Below, in pieces: positions 17,093 to 26,201 of a stretch of DNA of 64,000 bases. Every line of letters starts with the position of its first letter. Positions within the stretch are counted from its first letter, which is position 1. The stretch lies in NCBI GenBank assembly GCA_046269235.1, contig JBJZOS010000006.1:62001-126000 (forward strand), written 5' to 3'. The DNA comes from Soonwooa sp032078105. GTDB lineage: Bacteria > Bacteroidota > Bacteroidia > Flavobacteriales > Weeksellaceae. The notes under the pieces are model-generated. The model was not told the origin of the DNA, did not search any database, and saw nothing but the letters and a program-made list of their open reading frames with translations. Both the position numbers and the translations under genes were made by a program.

Positions 17093-17770
17093 ATGAGTAT
17101 CAAATTCTTAGCTGAAGATGATCGTCCGCGCGAAAAATTTTTACTGAAAGGTAAAAATGCCTTGTCGGACTCGGAGTTACTTGCCATCATTATGGGAAGT
17201 GGCAACCGCGATGAGTCTGCTGTAGAATTGGCGCGACGTATTTTAGAGACTGTCGATAACAATTGGCATCAATTGAGTCTTTTGTCTATTCAAGATTTGA
17301 TGAAGTTTAAAGGTGTTGGCGAAGCAAAAGCCATCTCCATTGCAACAGTTTTAGAAATCGGAAACAGAAAAGCTTTACAAGAAGTTCCTGATAAAGTCCA
17401 AATTGGCTCTAGCAATGATGCCTACAAGGTTTTGAAAGTTTTCCTTTCAGAATTAAGACATGAGGAGTTTTGGGTTTTATTTTTAAATCAAAGTAATAAA
17501 ATTATACACAAAGCTTGTTTGTCGCAAGGCGGTATCGCGCAAGCGGTTGTCGATATTCGACTGTTGTTTCGTTCAGCATTAGAGCACGTTGCGACCAGTA
17601 TTATTGTAGCTCACAATCATCCATCGGGAAGTCTAAAACCTAGTGCCGAGGATATTAAAATAACCAAAGAAATAAAAGAAGCAGGTAATTTATTAAAAAT
17701 ACAACTGCTAGATCATTTGATTCTTTCGCAAAAATCTTATTTCAGTTTTGCGGACGAAAACATGCTGTAG
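17093..17770 (+). CDS. radC: RadC-family JAB/MPN domain protein
   Basis: A 225-residue protein with an N-terminal helix-hairpin-helix region (LSDSELLAIIMGSG, LMKFKGVGEAKAISI) and a C-terminal JAMM metalloprotease-like fold. The zinc motif is intact: HNHPSGSLKPSAEDIKIT, with two His and the Asp. The family was once linked to DNA repair, but the true role is not settled. The start MSIKFLAEDDRPREK is canonical. Two bases separate its stop from the next gene, so the pair are probably co-transcribed. Confidence 0.92.
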   Translation: MSIKFLAEDDRPREKFLLKGKNALSDSELLAIIMGSGNRDESAVELARRILETVDNNWHQLSLLSIQDLMKFKGVGEAKAISIATVLEIGNRKALQEVPDKVQIGSSNDAYKVLKVFLSELRHEEFWVLFLNQSNKIIHKACLSQGGIAQAVVDIRLLFRSALEHVATSIIVAHNHPSGSLKPSAEDIKITKEIKEAGNLLKIQLLDHLILSQKSYFSFADENML

Positions 17771-17772
17771 AT

Positions 17773-18675
17773 ATGATTAGAAAAGTTAAATATCAAGATA
17801 TTGATATCGAAAAGTATAAAAAATGTTTAGACACCTCAGTACAACGCAAGAGTTATGCCTATCCGCATTATCTTGATGTCGTAGCTGGTAAAAAAAACTG
17901 GGAAGTCCTTGTTAAAGGCGATTACGAGGCGGTTATGCCAGTGCCGCTGAAAAAAAAACTGGGAATAAAATTTAGCATCATGCCCATGCTGTGTCAACAA
18001 CTTGGTGTGTTTTCAAGCGTTGATGATGCTGAAGTTAATCAAGAGTTTTATGAGGCTCTGCGTAAGCATTATGCGGTTTGGTATTATGCTTTTAATGATG
18101 TTAATGTTTTAAAAACCGATTTAGTTTTAAGGAAGAACTTCTTAATTCCTGTTGGTAATTATGAAGAAATTCGACAAAAATATTCACCAAAAAGAAAACG
18201 TAAACTAAGATTAGATCAAGAGGTTTTGGATAATTCTGAACGTATTTTGGTCACTGATTTTTCCGAAATCAAAAATTTTATTCAAAATAATAGTGCTGGT
18301 GTTGAAGGTCAAGATTTGGATAATTTTATTTTACGTTTTGAGGAATTTCATAAATTAAATTTCGTTAAGTTTTATGGTTTTAAATACCATAACAAATGGA
18401 TTAATATGATCGCCATGTACGAAGATGCCTTTTCGGCGATACTTTTGGGGACGTTTAATGATAAAGAATTTGTCAAACTTAGTGGTGCCTGTGTTTTAAT
18501 AGACGACGCCATAAGATTAAATGTGGAACATAGACTATTTGATTTTGAAGGGAGCGAACTTCCAAATGTTGAAGAGTTTTTCCGTGGATTTCGCCCACAA
18601 CTAAAGCCTTACCATAGTTTTTCGAATCCTAAATCTAAAGTGATCCAAAAGGCTTTTTTCAAATTATTTTTCTAA
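17773..18675 (+). CDS. Acyltransferase-fold (GNAT/FemAB-like) protein, function unknown
   Basis: A 300-residue soluble protein. The layout resembles FemAB-type double GNAT folds: an N-terminal half beginning RKVKYQDIDIEKYKKCLD, a basic stretch YSPKRKRKLRLDQEVL, and a second half with ISAGVEG-like loops, FVKFYGFKYHNKWINMIAMY and LIDDAIRLNVEHRLFDFEGSE, the last being typical of strands 5 and 6 of such folds. I cannot assign a substrate. It follows radC by two bases. Confidence is high that it is a real gene and moderate for the fold. Confidence 0.65.
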   Translation: MIRKVKYQDIDIEKYKKCLDTSVQRKSYAYPHYLDVVAGKKNWEVLVKGDYEAVMPVPLKKKLGIKFSIMPMLCQQLGVFSSVDDAEVNQEFYEALRKHYAVWYYAFNDVNVLKTDLVLRKNFLIPVGNYEEIRQKYSPKRKRKLRLDQEVLDNSERILVTDFSEIKNFIQNNSAGVEGQDLDNFILRFEEFHKLNFVKFYGFKYHNKWINMIAMYEDAFSAILLGTFNDKEFVKLSGACVLIDDAIRLNVEHRLFDFEGSELPNVEEFFRGFRPQLKPYHSFSNPKSKVIQKAFFKLFF

Positions 18676-18755
18676 AAATCTCCTATCTATATTAAGCTTT
18701 TGTAAAGCAAATAACTTTTATTAAATGTTTTAGTAAAAACAAGCATAATTATTAT

Positions 18756-18763
18756 TAATTTTG
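18756..18763 (+). promoter_or_regulatory. Putative -7 promoter box for the DUF gene and ppa
   Basis: TAATTTTG, matching TAnnTTTG, sits 19 bases before the ATG at 18783. No clear -33 element. Confidence 0.4.
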
Positions 18764-18782
18764 CCACCTTATTTAAAATAAA

Positions 18783-19292
18783 ATGTTCGACTCAGATTAT
18801 TTTCCTTATGCCGTAACAATCTTGATTGCCATACCTTTTTTGGTGTTTGCAAAACAGTTTGTCTATGGCTTTCTTAACCTTAAGAAGAAGGAGTTACAAC
18901 TAATCTCAGGGAAGTCTAATAACGATATTAAATTACAAGCTTACGAAAGAATGACGCTGTTTTTAGAACGTCTAAAACCTTCGAATCTTGTGATGAAATT
19001 TGATAAAAACCTAGCCGTTCATGAGTTTTTATTTTTAGTTGAAAAAAGTATTAACGAAGAGTTTGAGTACAACGCATCACAACAATTGTACGTTAGCCAA
19101 ACTTCATGGGATAACATTGTAACGTCTAAAAATAATGTTATCCACCTACTTCATAAGACTTACGAAAATCTCAGCGAGGACTCAAAACTCCAGGATTTTA
19201 AAACGGTTTTCTTAATGAATTATGTCAATGATGAAGACTATATCAGCGAAAGCATTGACGGCTTAAGAAATGATGTTAATAAATTAATTTAA
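18783..19292 (+). CDS. Membrane-anchored protein of unknown function (DUF7935-like)
   Basis: 169 residues with one N-terminal membrane helix (about residues 8-28, YAVTILIAIPFLVFAKQFVY) and a cytosolic helical remainder containing ERMTLFLERLKPSNLV and SQTSWDNIVTSKNNVI. Conserved proteins of this form occur in flavobacteria next to soluble inorganic pyrophosphatase, as here (ppa starts 22 bases downstream). A TAATTTTG box at 18756-18763 lies 19 bases ahead of the ATG and probably drives both genes. Function is not known to me. Confidence 0.7.
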   Translation: MFDSDYFPYAVTILIAIPFLVFAKQFVYGFLNLKKKELQLISGKSNNDIKLQAYERMTLFLERLKPSNLVMKFDKNLAVHEFLFLVEKSINEEFEYNASQQLYVSQTSWDNIVTSKNNVIHLLHKTYENLSEDSKLQDFKTVFLMNYVNDEDYISESIDGLRNDVNKLI

Positions 19293-19314
19293 AGATAAAT
19301 AGTTTAATAAAATT

Positions 19315-19926
19315 ATGATTCCAAATTTTAAATCGCATCCTTGGCACGGAATTGCTGTTGGACCAGATGCGCCAAATGTAGTAACGGTTTTTGTAGAAAT
19401 CGTACCTTCTGACACGATCAAATACGAAGTAGATAAAGAAACTGGTTTCCTTAAAGTGGACCGTCCTCAAAAATTTTCAAATATTATCCCAGCGGTCTAC
19501 GGTTTTGTACCAAGAACTTATTGTGATGAAGAGGTTAAAAAACTGGCTATCGAAAGAGGTTCTACAGATGTTACAGAAGGTGATCACGATCCGCTAGATA
19601 TTTTGGTGTTGAGTTCACACAACATTCATTCAGGTGGACTTTTAATGGATGCTATTCCAATCGGAGGTTTCAAGATGATTGACAAAGGAGAAGCTGATGA
19701 CAAGATTATTTCTGTCTTAGTTGACGATCAAGTATATGGTCATATTCGTGACATTTCTGAACTTCCGAAAGCTGAAGTTTCCAGATTGCAACATTACTTT
19801 TTGACGTACAAAAACTTACCTTTCGAGCCTGCAAATTGTAGAATTGATGAGATTTATGGTGCAGATCATGCGAAAGAAGTTATTGTAGCTTCTCAAAAAG
19901 ATTATGCTAAAAATTATGGTGGATAA
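19315..19926 (+). CDS. ppa: Soluble inorganic pyrophosphatase, family I
   Basis: Hydrolyses cytosolic pyrophosphate to phosphate. At 203 residues it carries the family I features: IPSDTIKYEVDKETG-like substrate strands (VPSDTIKYEVDKETGF), NIIPAVYGFVPRTY, and the metal-binding DHDPLDILVLSS with the Asp cluster around residue 95. DKGEADDKIISV adds the third acidic site. It is immediately followed by a terminator and then by a membrane pyrophosphatase, so two pyrophosphate-consuming enzymes are neighbours but in separate units. Confidence 0.95.
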   Translation: MIPNFKSHPWHGIAVGPDAPNVVTVFVEIVPSDTIKYEVDKETGFLKVDRPQKFSNIIPAVYGFVPRTYCDEEVKKLAIERGSTDVTEGDHDPLDILVLSSHNIHSGGLLMDAIPIGGFKMIDKGEADDKIISVLVDDQVYGHIRDISELPKAEVSRLQHYFLTYKNLPFEPANCRIDEIYGADHAKEVIVASQKDYAKNYGG

Positions 19927-19953
19927 TTTTTAAAATAAAATTTCAATATTTAT

Positions 19954-19985
19954 AAAAGAGTAGGCATTGTGCTTACTCTTTTTAT
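19954..19985 (+). terminator. Terminator after ppa
   Basis: A 13-bp stem (AAAAGAGTAGGCA / TGCTTACTCTTTT, one G-T pair) with a 3-base loop and a following T run. Confidence 0.8.
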
Positions 19986-20140
19986 TTTTAATGGATTTTG
20001 TTTACATTTTAAGACCAGATCATTTTTAGATTTCGGCAAGATTTTGATTAAACTTATAAATTATTGTTTTTGTTTTAGTATTTGATTTTTTTTATATATT
20101 TATCAAACCAATCACATTTTTAATATTAAAACAATAAACT

Positions 20141-22864
20141 ATGGATTTATTTTATTTAGTTCCTCTATTTGGAGTAGTCGCCTTATTGTATACTTTTTTT
20201 CAGAGTAATTGGGTTAGCAGGCAACCTGCAGGCAGTGACCGAATGAAAGAAATTAGTGGTTACATCGCCGACGGTGCGATGGCTTTTTTAACCGCAGAAT
20301 ACAAAGTTCTCACTTATTTTGTCATTATTGTTGCCTTATTATTAGGCTTTATGGGTTTTTCTAATCCTAGTTCGCATTGGTCAATTGGTTTATCTTTCGT
20401 TATTGGCGCGATTTTCAGCGCATTAGCTGGTTTTATTGGTATGAAAATCGCAACCAAAGCCAATGTCAGAACAGCGGAAGCTGCTAAAACCAGTCTTTCG
20501 AAAGCGCTAAAAGTTTCTTTTACTGGCGGTTCTGTCATGGGGATGGGGGTCGCTGGTTTAGCCGTTTTAGGTCTTGGTTCACTATATCTTATTATTAAAC
20601 ATTTGATTGCACCAGACGCGTTAGTCAATTCTCACGAGATGGAGCGCGCTATCGAAGTGCTTACTGGTTTTTCGTTGGGAGCAGAATCCATTGCCTTGTT
20701 TGCACGTGTTGGAGGCGGTATATATACCAAAGCGGCCGATGTTGGTGCTGATTTGGTGGGTAAAGTAGAAGCGGGTATTCCCGAAGACGATCCTCGAAAT
20801 CCTGCGACTATTGCAGATAATGTTGGTGATAATGTTGGTGATGTGGCTGGGATGGGAGCCGACTTGTTCGGATCTTATGTCGCGACGGTTTTAGCGACAA
20901 TGGTGTTGGGAAGAGAGACTTTATCTGTCGATCAATTTGGCGGTTTTGCACCAATTCTTTTACCAATGTTAATTGCAGGACTAGGGATTCTTTTTTCAAT
21001 CTTCGGAACTTTCTTTGTTAAAATAAGTGATGCTGCAGGTCTTAATCCTTTTAAAGTTCAGAATGCGCTTAACTTGGGCAACTGGGGAAGTATCGTTATC
21101 ACAGCAATTGCGTGTTACTTTTTAGTGCAATATATTTTACCAGAAAAAATGATACTCCGCGGTTTTGAGTTTACTCGAAATGGTGTTTTCGGAGCAATTA
21201 TCGTTGGTTTGGTTGTCGGTACACTCATGAGTATCATTACAGAATATTATACAGCAATGGGCAAACGTCCTGTTAAAAGCATTGTTCAACAATCTAGTAC
21301 AGGCCACGCGACTAATATTATTGGCGGAATTTCTGTCGGTATGGAGTCTACGATGCTTCCAATTTTAGTTTTAGCTGGAGGTATTTATGGATCTTATTTG
21401 TGCGCTGGACTTTATGGTGTTGCGATTGCAGCAGCGGGGATGATGGCCACCACGGCGATGCAACTAGCGATCGATGCTTTTGGGCCAATCGCTGATAACG
21501 CAGGCGGCATTGCAGAAATGAGCGAGCTCCCTAGCGAAGTTCGTGAGAAAACTGATATTCTAGATGCAGTTGGTAATACGACTGCTGCGACAGGTAAAGG
21601 TTTTGCAATTGCTTCGGCTGCGTTGACGGCTTTGGCGCTGTTTGCGGCTTTTGTTGGAATAGCAGGTATAGATGGCATTGATATTTATCGCGCTGATGTT
21701 TTGGCTGGATTATTTGTTGGTGCGATGATTCCATTTATATTTTCGTCTTTGGCGATTACAGCAGTTGGTAAAGCTTCCATGGCCATGGTCGAGGAAGTTC
21801 GGCGACAATTCCGCGAAATTCCAGGAATTTTGGAAGGCAAAGCAAAACCAGAATATGAAAAATGCGTTGCTATTTCTACCGATGCCTCGATTAAAAAAAT
21901 GATGCCGCCAGGTGCAATAGCCATTTTGTCACCTTTAATTATTGGTTTTGCTTTTGGTCCTGAAGTTTTGGGCGGATTTCTAGCGGGTGCAACCGTAAGT
22001 GGTGTTCTTTTAGGAATGTTCCAAAATAATGCTGGTGGTGCTTGGGATAATGCTAAAAAGTCTTTTGAAAAAGGTGTTGTCGTTAATGGCGAAACTTATT
22101 ATAAAGGTTCGGATTTGCATAAAGCCTCAGTGACTGGCGATACAGTTGGTGATCCATTTAAAGATACTTCTGGACCATCTATGAATATTTTAATTAAATT
22201 AATGTCTATTGTTTCTTTGGTAATTGCACCAACATTGGCAAATATGTTCGGAGACAAAATTATTAAAGAACGTTTAGAAAAAATTGAAAATCTCAATTCT
22301 AAAATAATTTCTGGTTCTAACAAAAAGATTGAAATTATTGAAGAAAAGCCAGTTGTTTTAGGAACGATAAATGCCGATGGCGACTTTGTTTATGAACTTG
22401 GTGATCTTGAAAAAGTTACATTAAATTCTGGTCAAGACATTAAGCTTGGTGCAAACAGTCAACTTTATGATTTGTATAAAAAACTTAAAGTAAAAGATGC
22501 GAGTTTAGTTGATAAATCGGCTTGGTTTACAATTGAAAATCTTTATTTTGAATCTGGAAAAAGCAATTTGAAAGCTTCATCTGCATCGCAACTTAATAAC
22601 CTAATTTCGATTATGAAGGATTTTCCGGAGGTAAATGTAAAACTTGGTGGTTACACCGATAATACGGGTCATGTTGAGGGAAATAAAAAATTATCTCTAG
22701 AAAGAGCAAATGCTGCAAAACTAAAGATGACAGAGTCCGGAATTGCTGCCGATCGTATTGAAACTGAAGGTTATGGACAGGATCACCCTGTATGCGAAGC
22801 GAATGATACGCCAGAGTGTAAAGCTAAAAATCGAAGAATTGATATCCACGTGACAACTTTATAG
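20141..22864 (+). CDS. hppA: Membrane ion-pumping pyrophosphatase fused to an OmpA domain
   Basis: Hydrolyses PPi to pump H+ or Na+ across the inner membrane. Residues 1 to about 720 form the 16-helix pump, with the PPi/Mg site DVGADLVGK (near 200), DNVGDNVGDVAGMGADLFGSY, and GDTVGDPFKDTSGPS (near 666). Ala in GNTTAATGKG (about 481) marks the K+-dependent class, since K+-independent pumps have Lys there. A linker (720-795) leads to an OmpA/MotB-like domain (about 798-907) with YFESGKSNL, the peptidoglycan-binding Asp in GYTDNTG and Arg in NRRIDIHV. Because pump C-termini face the periplasm, the domain could hold the cell wall. A stand-alone pump is about 700-800 residues. H+ versus Na+ cannot be decided by eye. 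Confidence 0.92.
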   Translation: MDLFYLVPLFGVVALLYTFFQSNWVSRQPAGSDRMKEISGYIADGAMAFLTAEYKVLTYFVIIVALLLGFMGFSNPSSHWSIGLSFVIGAIFSALAGFIGMKIATKANVRTAEAAKTSLSKALKVSFTGGSVMGMGVAGLAVLGLGSLYLIIKHLIAPDALVNSHEMERAIEVLTGFSLGAESIALFARVGGGIYTKAADVGADLVGKVEAGIPEDDPRNPATIADNVGDNVGDVAGMGADLFGSYVATVLATMVLGRETLSVDQFGGFAPILLPMLIAGLGILFSIFGTFFVKISDAAGLNPFKVQNALNLGNWGSIVITAIACYFLVQYILPEKMILRGFEFTRNGVFGAIIVGLVVGTLMSIITEYYTAMGKRPVKSIVQQSSTGHATNIIGGISVGMESTMLPILVLAGGIYGSYLCAGLYGVAIAAAGMMATTAMQLAIDAFGPIADNAGGIAEMSELPSEVREKTDILDAVGNTTAATGKGFAIASAALTALALFAAFVGIAGIDGIDIYRADVLAGLFVGAMIPFIFSSLAITAVGKASMAMVEEVRRQFREIPGILEGKAKPEYEKCVAISTDASIKKMMPPGAIAILSPLIIGFAFGPEVLGGFLAGATVSGVLLGMFQNNAGGAWDNAKKSFEKGVVVNGETYYKGSDLHKASVTGDTVGDPFKDTSGPSMNILIKLMSIVSLVIAPTLANMFGDKIIKERLEKIENLNSKIISGSNKKIEIIEEKPVVLGTINADGDFVYELGDLEKVTLNSGQDIKLGANSQLYDLYKKLKVKDASLVDKSAWFTIENLYFESGKSNLKASSASQLNNLISIMKDFPEVNVKLGGYTDNTGHVEGNKKLSLERANAAKLKMTESGIAADRIETEGYGQDHPVCEANDTPECKAKNRRIDIHVTTL

Positions 22865-22889
22865 TTAGTGGTTTTGGAATGATAAAGTT

Positions 22890-22909
22890 CACGAAAGTCG
22901 ACTTTCGTG
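22890..22909 (+). terminator. Palindromic hairpin after the membrane pyrophosphatase
   Basis: A perfect 20-base palindrome (CACGAAAGTC / GACTTTCGTG) 26 bases after the stop codon. The T run after it is short (TTTG), so it could be a weak terminator or a processing hairpin. Confidence 0.5.
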
Positions 22910-22956
22910 TTTGCGCTAAAAATTAGATAAAGATTTTAAAATTCAAATATATTCCC

Positions 22957-22964
22957 TATTTTTG
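22957..22964 (+). promoter_or_regulatory. Putative -7 promoter box for dnaX
   Basis: TATTTTTG ends four bases before the dnaX ATG. If used, the transcript would be leaderless or nearly so. Confidence 0.4.
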
Positions 22965-22968
22965 AGCA

Positions 22969-24662
22969 ATGGAAAATTTCGTTGTTTCAGCTAGAAAATA
23001 CCGTCCGCAGGAGTTTGATACCGTTGTTGGTCAATCTCACATTACAGATACATTGGAGCATGCAATTGATGAAAATCAATTGGCACAGGCCTTATTGTTT
23101 TGTGGACCTCGTGGTGTTGGTAAAACGACTTGTGCGAGAATTTTAGCAAGAAAAATTAACGAAAAATCTGGCGCAAGCGATGACGATGGATTTGCTTTAA
23201 ATATCTATGAGCTGGATGCCGCATCTAATAACTCAGTTGATGATATCCGAGAATTAACGGATCAAGTGCGATTTGCACCACAAGTTGGGAAGTTCAAAGT
23301 GTATATTATTGATGAGGTGCACATGTTGTCAACGGCTGCTTTCAATGCTTTTCTTAAAACTTTGGAAGAACCGCCTGCACATGCAATTTTCATTTTGGCA
23401 ACAACGGAAAAGCACAAGATTATTCCAACGATTTTGTCACGTTGTCAGATTTATGATTTCAAAAGAATCACCATTGAAGACATCCAAGATCATCTTAGAA
23501 AAATCGCTGATAAAGAAGGTGTTACTTACGAAGACGACGCGCTCTATATGGTGGCGCAAAAGGCGGATGGCGCTTTGCGTGACGCGTTATCAATTTTTGA
23601 TAGATTGTCAACTTTTTCCCAAAAGAATATCACTTTAGAAAAAGCTGCGGAAGTTCTTAATATCCTAGACTACGACCAGTATCTTAACATTGTTGATTTA
23701 GCAAAAGAGAACAAAATTCCAGAAGTGTTAACCGCTTTTGACAGCATTGTTAAAAAAGGATTCGATCCGCATGTTTTTATCGCTGGATTGGGAAGCCATT
23801 TCCGTGATTTGATGATGTCACAAAATCCTCAAACTTTAGCATTAATAGAAGTCGGAGAGAAGACGAAACAAAAATTCTTTGACCAAAGTCAAAAATGGAC
23901 GGCGCAACAATTAATTGACGCCATCGAGATTTGTAACTTTGCGGACATTAATTATAAAAATTCTAAAAATCCACGTTTGACCGTCGAGATTGCTTTGATG
24001 CAACTTTCGAGTCTTACTGCTGGCTTGGAAGCAAAAAAAAAAAGTTCTTAATATTAGCGCCACTTCTTCAAGCTAATCTTAAAACACCAACTACTTCAAC
24101 GCCGCAAGTGCCTCAAAATAAAGTACAAACTGAGGTTAAGAAATCTGCGCCTACTTTTCCTGAAGAACGTCCAAAAGTTGAAAAAGCATCGAAACCTTTG
24201 CAACAACAAGCGAGATCTTCGGAGTTCAGCATTAATGCATTTATGAACAAAAAAGAAGAGACGGAAGAACTTTTTGCACCTGCGGAAGAAGATTTACCAA
24301 AAGAGCATTTTTCTCAACCTGATGTTGAAAGAGAGTGGAAAGCTTTCCTTCTAAAGTTATCTAAAATAGATTCTGTGGCTTACAACGCCATTAACAATTT
24401 TAGACTGACAAAAACCCACGAAGATCAAATTGAAGTGTTGTTTTCGTCATCAACTGCGAAAGCAGAATTCGATAAAGTTGCCGGAGAATTTGTGAATCAT
24501 TTTAAACATAAAGTAAAAAATTATGGAATAAAACTTCACTTTAAAGAAGACAAAACGATTGTACAAGAAGTGATGACGAAGAAGAAATTATTCGAGAAAT
24601 TTGCTGAGATTAATCCTGTTCTAAAGGATCTTAACGATTTGATGCGTTTTGATTTGACTTAA
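22969..24662 (+). CDS. dnaX: DNA polymerase III tau/gamma subunit, split across two frames
   Basis: Clamp-loader ATPase. The first frame (22969-24051, 360 residues, gamma-like) has Walker A GPRGVGKTT (about 46-54), Walker B IIDEVHML, the arginine finger LSRCQ, and the domain III collar. The zinc-binding cysteines of most DnaX proteins are absent; the segment reads KINEKSGASDDDGFALNIYE. The reading frame stops just past an A11 tract (24033-24043), and the rest of the protein continues in the -1 frame to 24662, containing VEREWKAFLLKLSKIDS and NYGIKLHFKED of the tau C-terminus. Joined by a -1 shift the product is about 564 residues. Essential genes are not normally broken, so recoding is likely, though a one-base sequencing error in the A tract would also explain it. 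Confidence 0.88.
24033..24082 (+). promoter_or_regulatory. Probable dnaX recoding site: A11 slippery tract plus hairpin
   Basis: Eleven A residues (24033-24043) are read GCA AAA AAA AAA AGT in the zero frame, with a stop at 24049-24051. Four bases later an imperfect stem begins: TTAA-T-ATTAGC (24048-24058) pairs with GCTAAT-C-TTAA (24072-24082) around a 13-base loop. A slippery A tract followed by a close hairpin is the layout of the E. coli dnaX -1 frameshift signal, and a long A tract is the layout of transcriptional slippage in Thermus dnaX. Either would give both short and long subunits. Confidence 0.65.
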
Positions 24663-25096
24663 GATTTTTATCTAGATTTCATTTATTTTAAAAAAATGAA
24701 AAAAGATACTTTGTATTTGCGATAAAATTTTACCTTTGTATTGTATTTCTGCCTAAGTGTGGCAGATTATTTAATCAAAAATAGCTAATAAAACCTTTCT
24801 GATAAAGGAATTATCAATGGAATTAAAACAATTTCCATATTTAATAACTTTAGGATCTGCCGTTAATTTTGGTGGATTGTTTAGCTTTTTTGGTGCTTCT
24901 TATTATAGAAATTTTGGAAGTTCTTGCCGATATTATGGGTACAGCTAACTAAATTTCTTTCTCAAAAAAAGTGCTTTTTTCGCATTTCAATAATCTTTTA
25001 AGATATTTTTTAAACGACATTTTTTTGGAAAAGAATTATAAATCTCTATTTATAACAGATTAACTCGTGTAGTAACTAAGCAAATATTTAGATAAA
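24663..25096. other. Intergenic region with one weak 43-codon reading frame
   Basis: This 434-base AT-rich gap holds no recognised gene. One short frame, 24817-24948, reads MELKQFPYLITLGSAVNFGG and continues for 43 codons to a TAA, with a hydrophobic middle that could be a membrane segment. I cannot match it to a family, and it has no clear promoter or ribosome site. It may be the remnant of a deleted membrane protein or simply chance. Confidence 0.4.
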
Positions 25097-26176
25097 ATGA
25101 ACTTAAACGAACTAGAAAATAAGTGGATAAAAGGCTTCGAAAAACCTGTCATTATTGCAGGCCCATGCTCTGCGGAAAGCGAAAGCCAGATGTTAGAAAC
25201 CGCTAAAAGACTTAAAGAAAGTGATGCCGACGTTTCTGTGTTCCGTGCAGGGATTTGGAAACCTCGAACTAAGCCAAACGGCTTTGAAGGTGTTGGCGTT
25301 ATTGGTCTTAATTGGCTTAAAAAAGTGAAAGAAGAATATGGTTTCAAAACTGCAACGGAAGTGGCAAATGCACACCACGTTTTTGCAGCTTTGGAAGCGG
25401 ATGTCGATGTATTGTGGATTGGCGCACGTTCGACAGTTAATCCCTTCACGGTTCAGGAGATTGCGCAGGCGCTTCGTGGTATTGATAAGCCAGTTTTGGT
25501 TAAAAACCCAGTAAATCCAGATTTGGCTTTGTGGATTGGCGCTTTAGAAAGACTTTTAGGTCAAGATGTTAAAAATTTAGGTGTTATTCACCGAGGTTTC
25601 TCAACTTACCAAAAGACAAAATATCGTAATATCCCGAACTGGCAAATTGCTTTAGACTTCAAACATCAATTCCCGAATATTCCAATGTTTATCGATCCGT
25701 CGCATATTTGCGGAAACAGAACTGGATTGGCAGGCGTTACGCAAGAAGCTTTCAATGTTGGTTACGAAGGTGCCATTATCGAAAGTCATTGCAATCCTGA
25801 TGAAGCGTGGAGTGATGCTTCGCAGCAGATCACACCAGAAGTTTTGGCTGATATGATTAATAGTATTCAGATTCGTAAATCTGACATTTCTGGTTACGAA
25901 GACGAAATGGGGAAACATAGAACTTTGATTAGTGATTTGGATTTCCAATTGATCGAGTTGTTGTCGCAACGTATGAAGATTTCTGAGAAAATCGGAACTT
26001 TGAAAAAAGAAAATAACATCGCGATTTTCCAGCCGGAACGTTGGAGAATTATTGCAGATTATGCCGCGCAAAAAGCTAATGAATCTGGGATGAGTCATGA
26101 GTTTATCGAAAAAGTTTTCAAAGCGATACATGAAGAATCGATTGAAGTTCAGAATAAAATTATGATTAATAAATAA
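25097..26176 (+). CDS. Bifunctional DAHP synthase / chorismate mutase
   Basis: First committed step of aromatic synthesis (PEP plus erythrose-4-phosphate to DAHP) joined to the branch-point conversion of chorismate to prephenate. The N-terminal type I-beta DAHP synthase (about residues 1-255) shows VIIAGPCSAESE, FRAGIWKPRTKPNGFEG, VLVKNPVNPD, HRGF and DPSHICGNR. The C-terminal AroQ-type mutase (about 275-355) shows LISDLDFQLIELLSQRMKIS, KKENNIAIFQPERW and a helical tail. This order is the usual arrangement in Bacteroidota, where the mutase domain provides prephenate feedback. The downstream prephenate dehydratase at 48404 is dead. Confidence 0.93.
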   Translation: MNLNELENKWIKGFEKPVIIAGPCSAESESQMLETAKRLKESDADVSVFRAGIWKPRTKPNGFEGVGVIGLNWLKKVKEEYGFKTATEVANAHHVFAALEADVDVLWIGARSTVNPFTVQEIAQALRGIDKPVLVKNPVNPDLALWIGALERLLGQDVKNLGVIHRGFSTYQKTKYRNIPNWQIALDFKHQFPNIPMFIDPSHICGNRTGLAGVTQEAFNVGYEGAIIESHCNPDEAWSDASQQITPEVLADMINSIQIRKSDISGYEDEMGKHRTLISDLDFQLIELLSQRMKISEKIGTLKKENNIAIFQPERWRIIADYAAQKANESGMSHEFIEKVFKAIHEESIEVQNKIMINK

Positions 26177-26201
26177 GTGTTTTTAAACATCAAATTTTTT
26201 G

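Noticed and set aside
20314..21924. Several minus-strand frames inside the membrane pyrophosphatase gene
   Set aside because: They arise from the codon bias of the plus-strand membrane protein and show no motif or signal.
24108..24662. A separate 184-residue protein after dnaX
   Set aside because: Its sequence is the DnaX tau C-terminus in the -1 frame, and no promoter or start context supports independent expression.
24817..24948. A 43-codon membrane-like frame between dnaX and the DAHP synthase gene
   Set aside because: No family match, no promoter box and no ribosome site; too short to claim as a gene.
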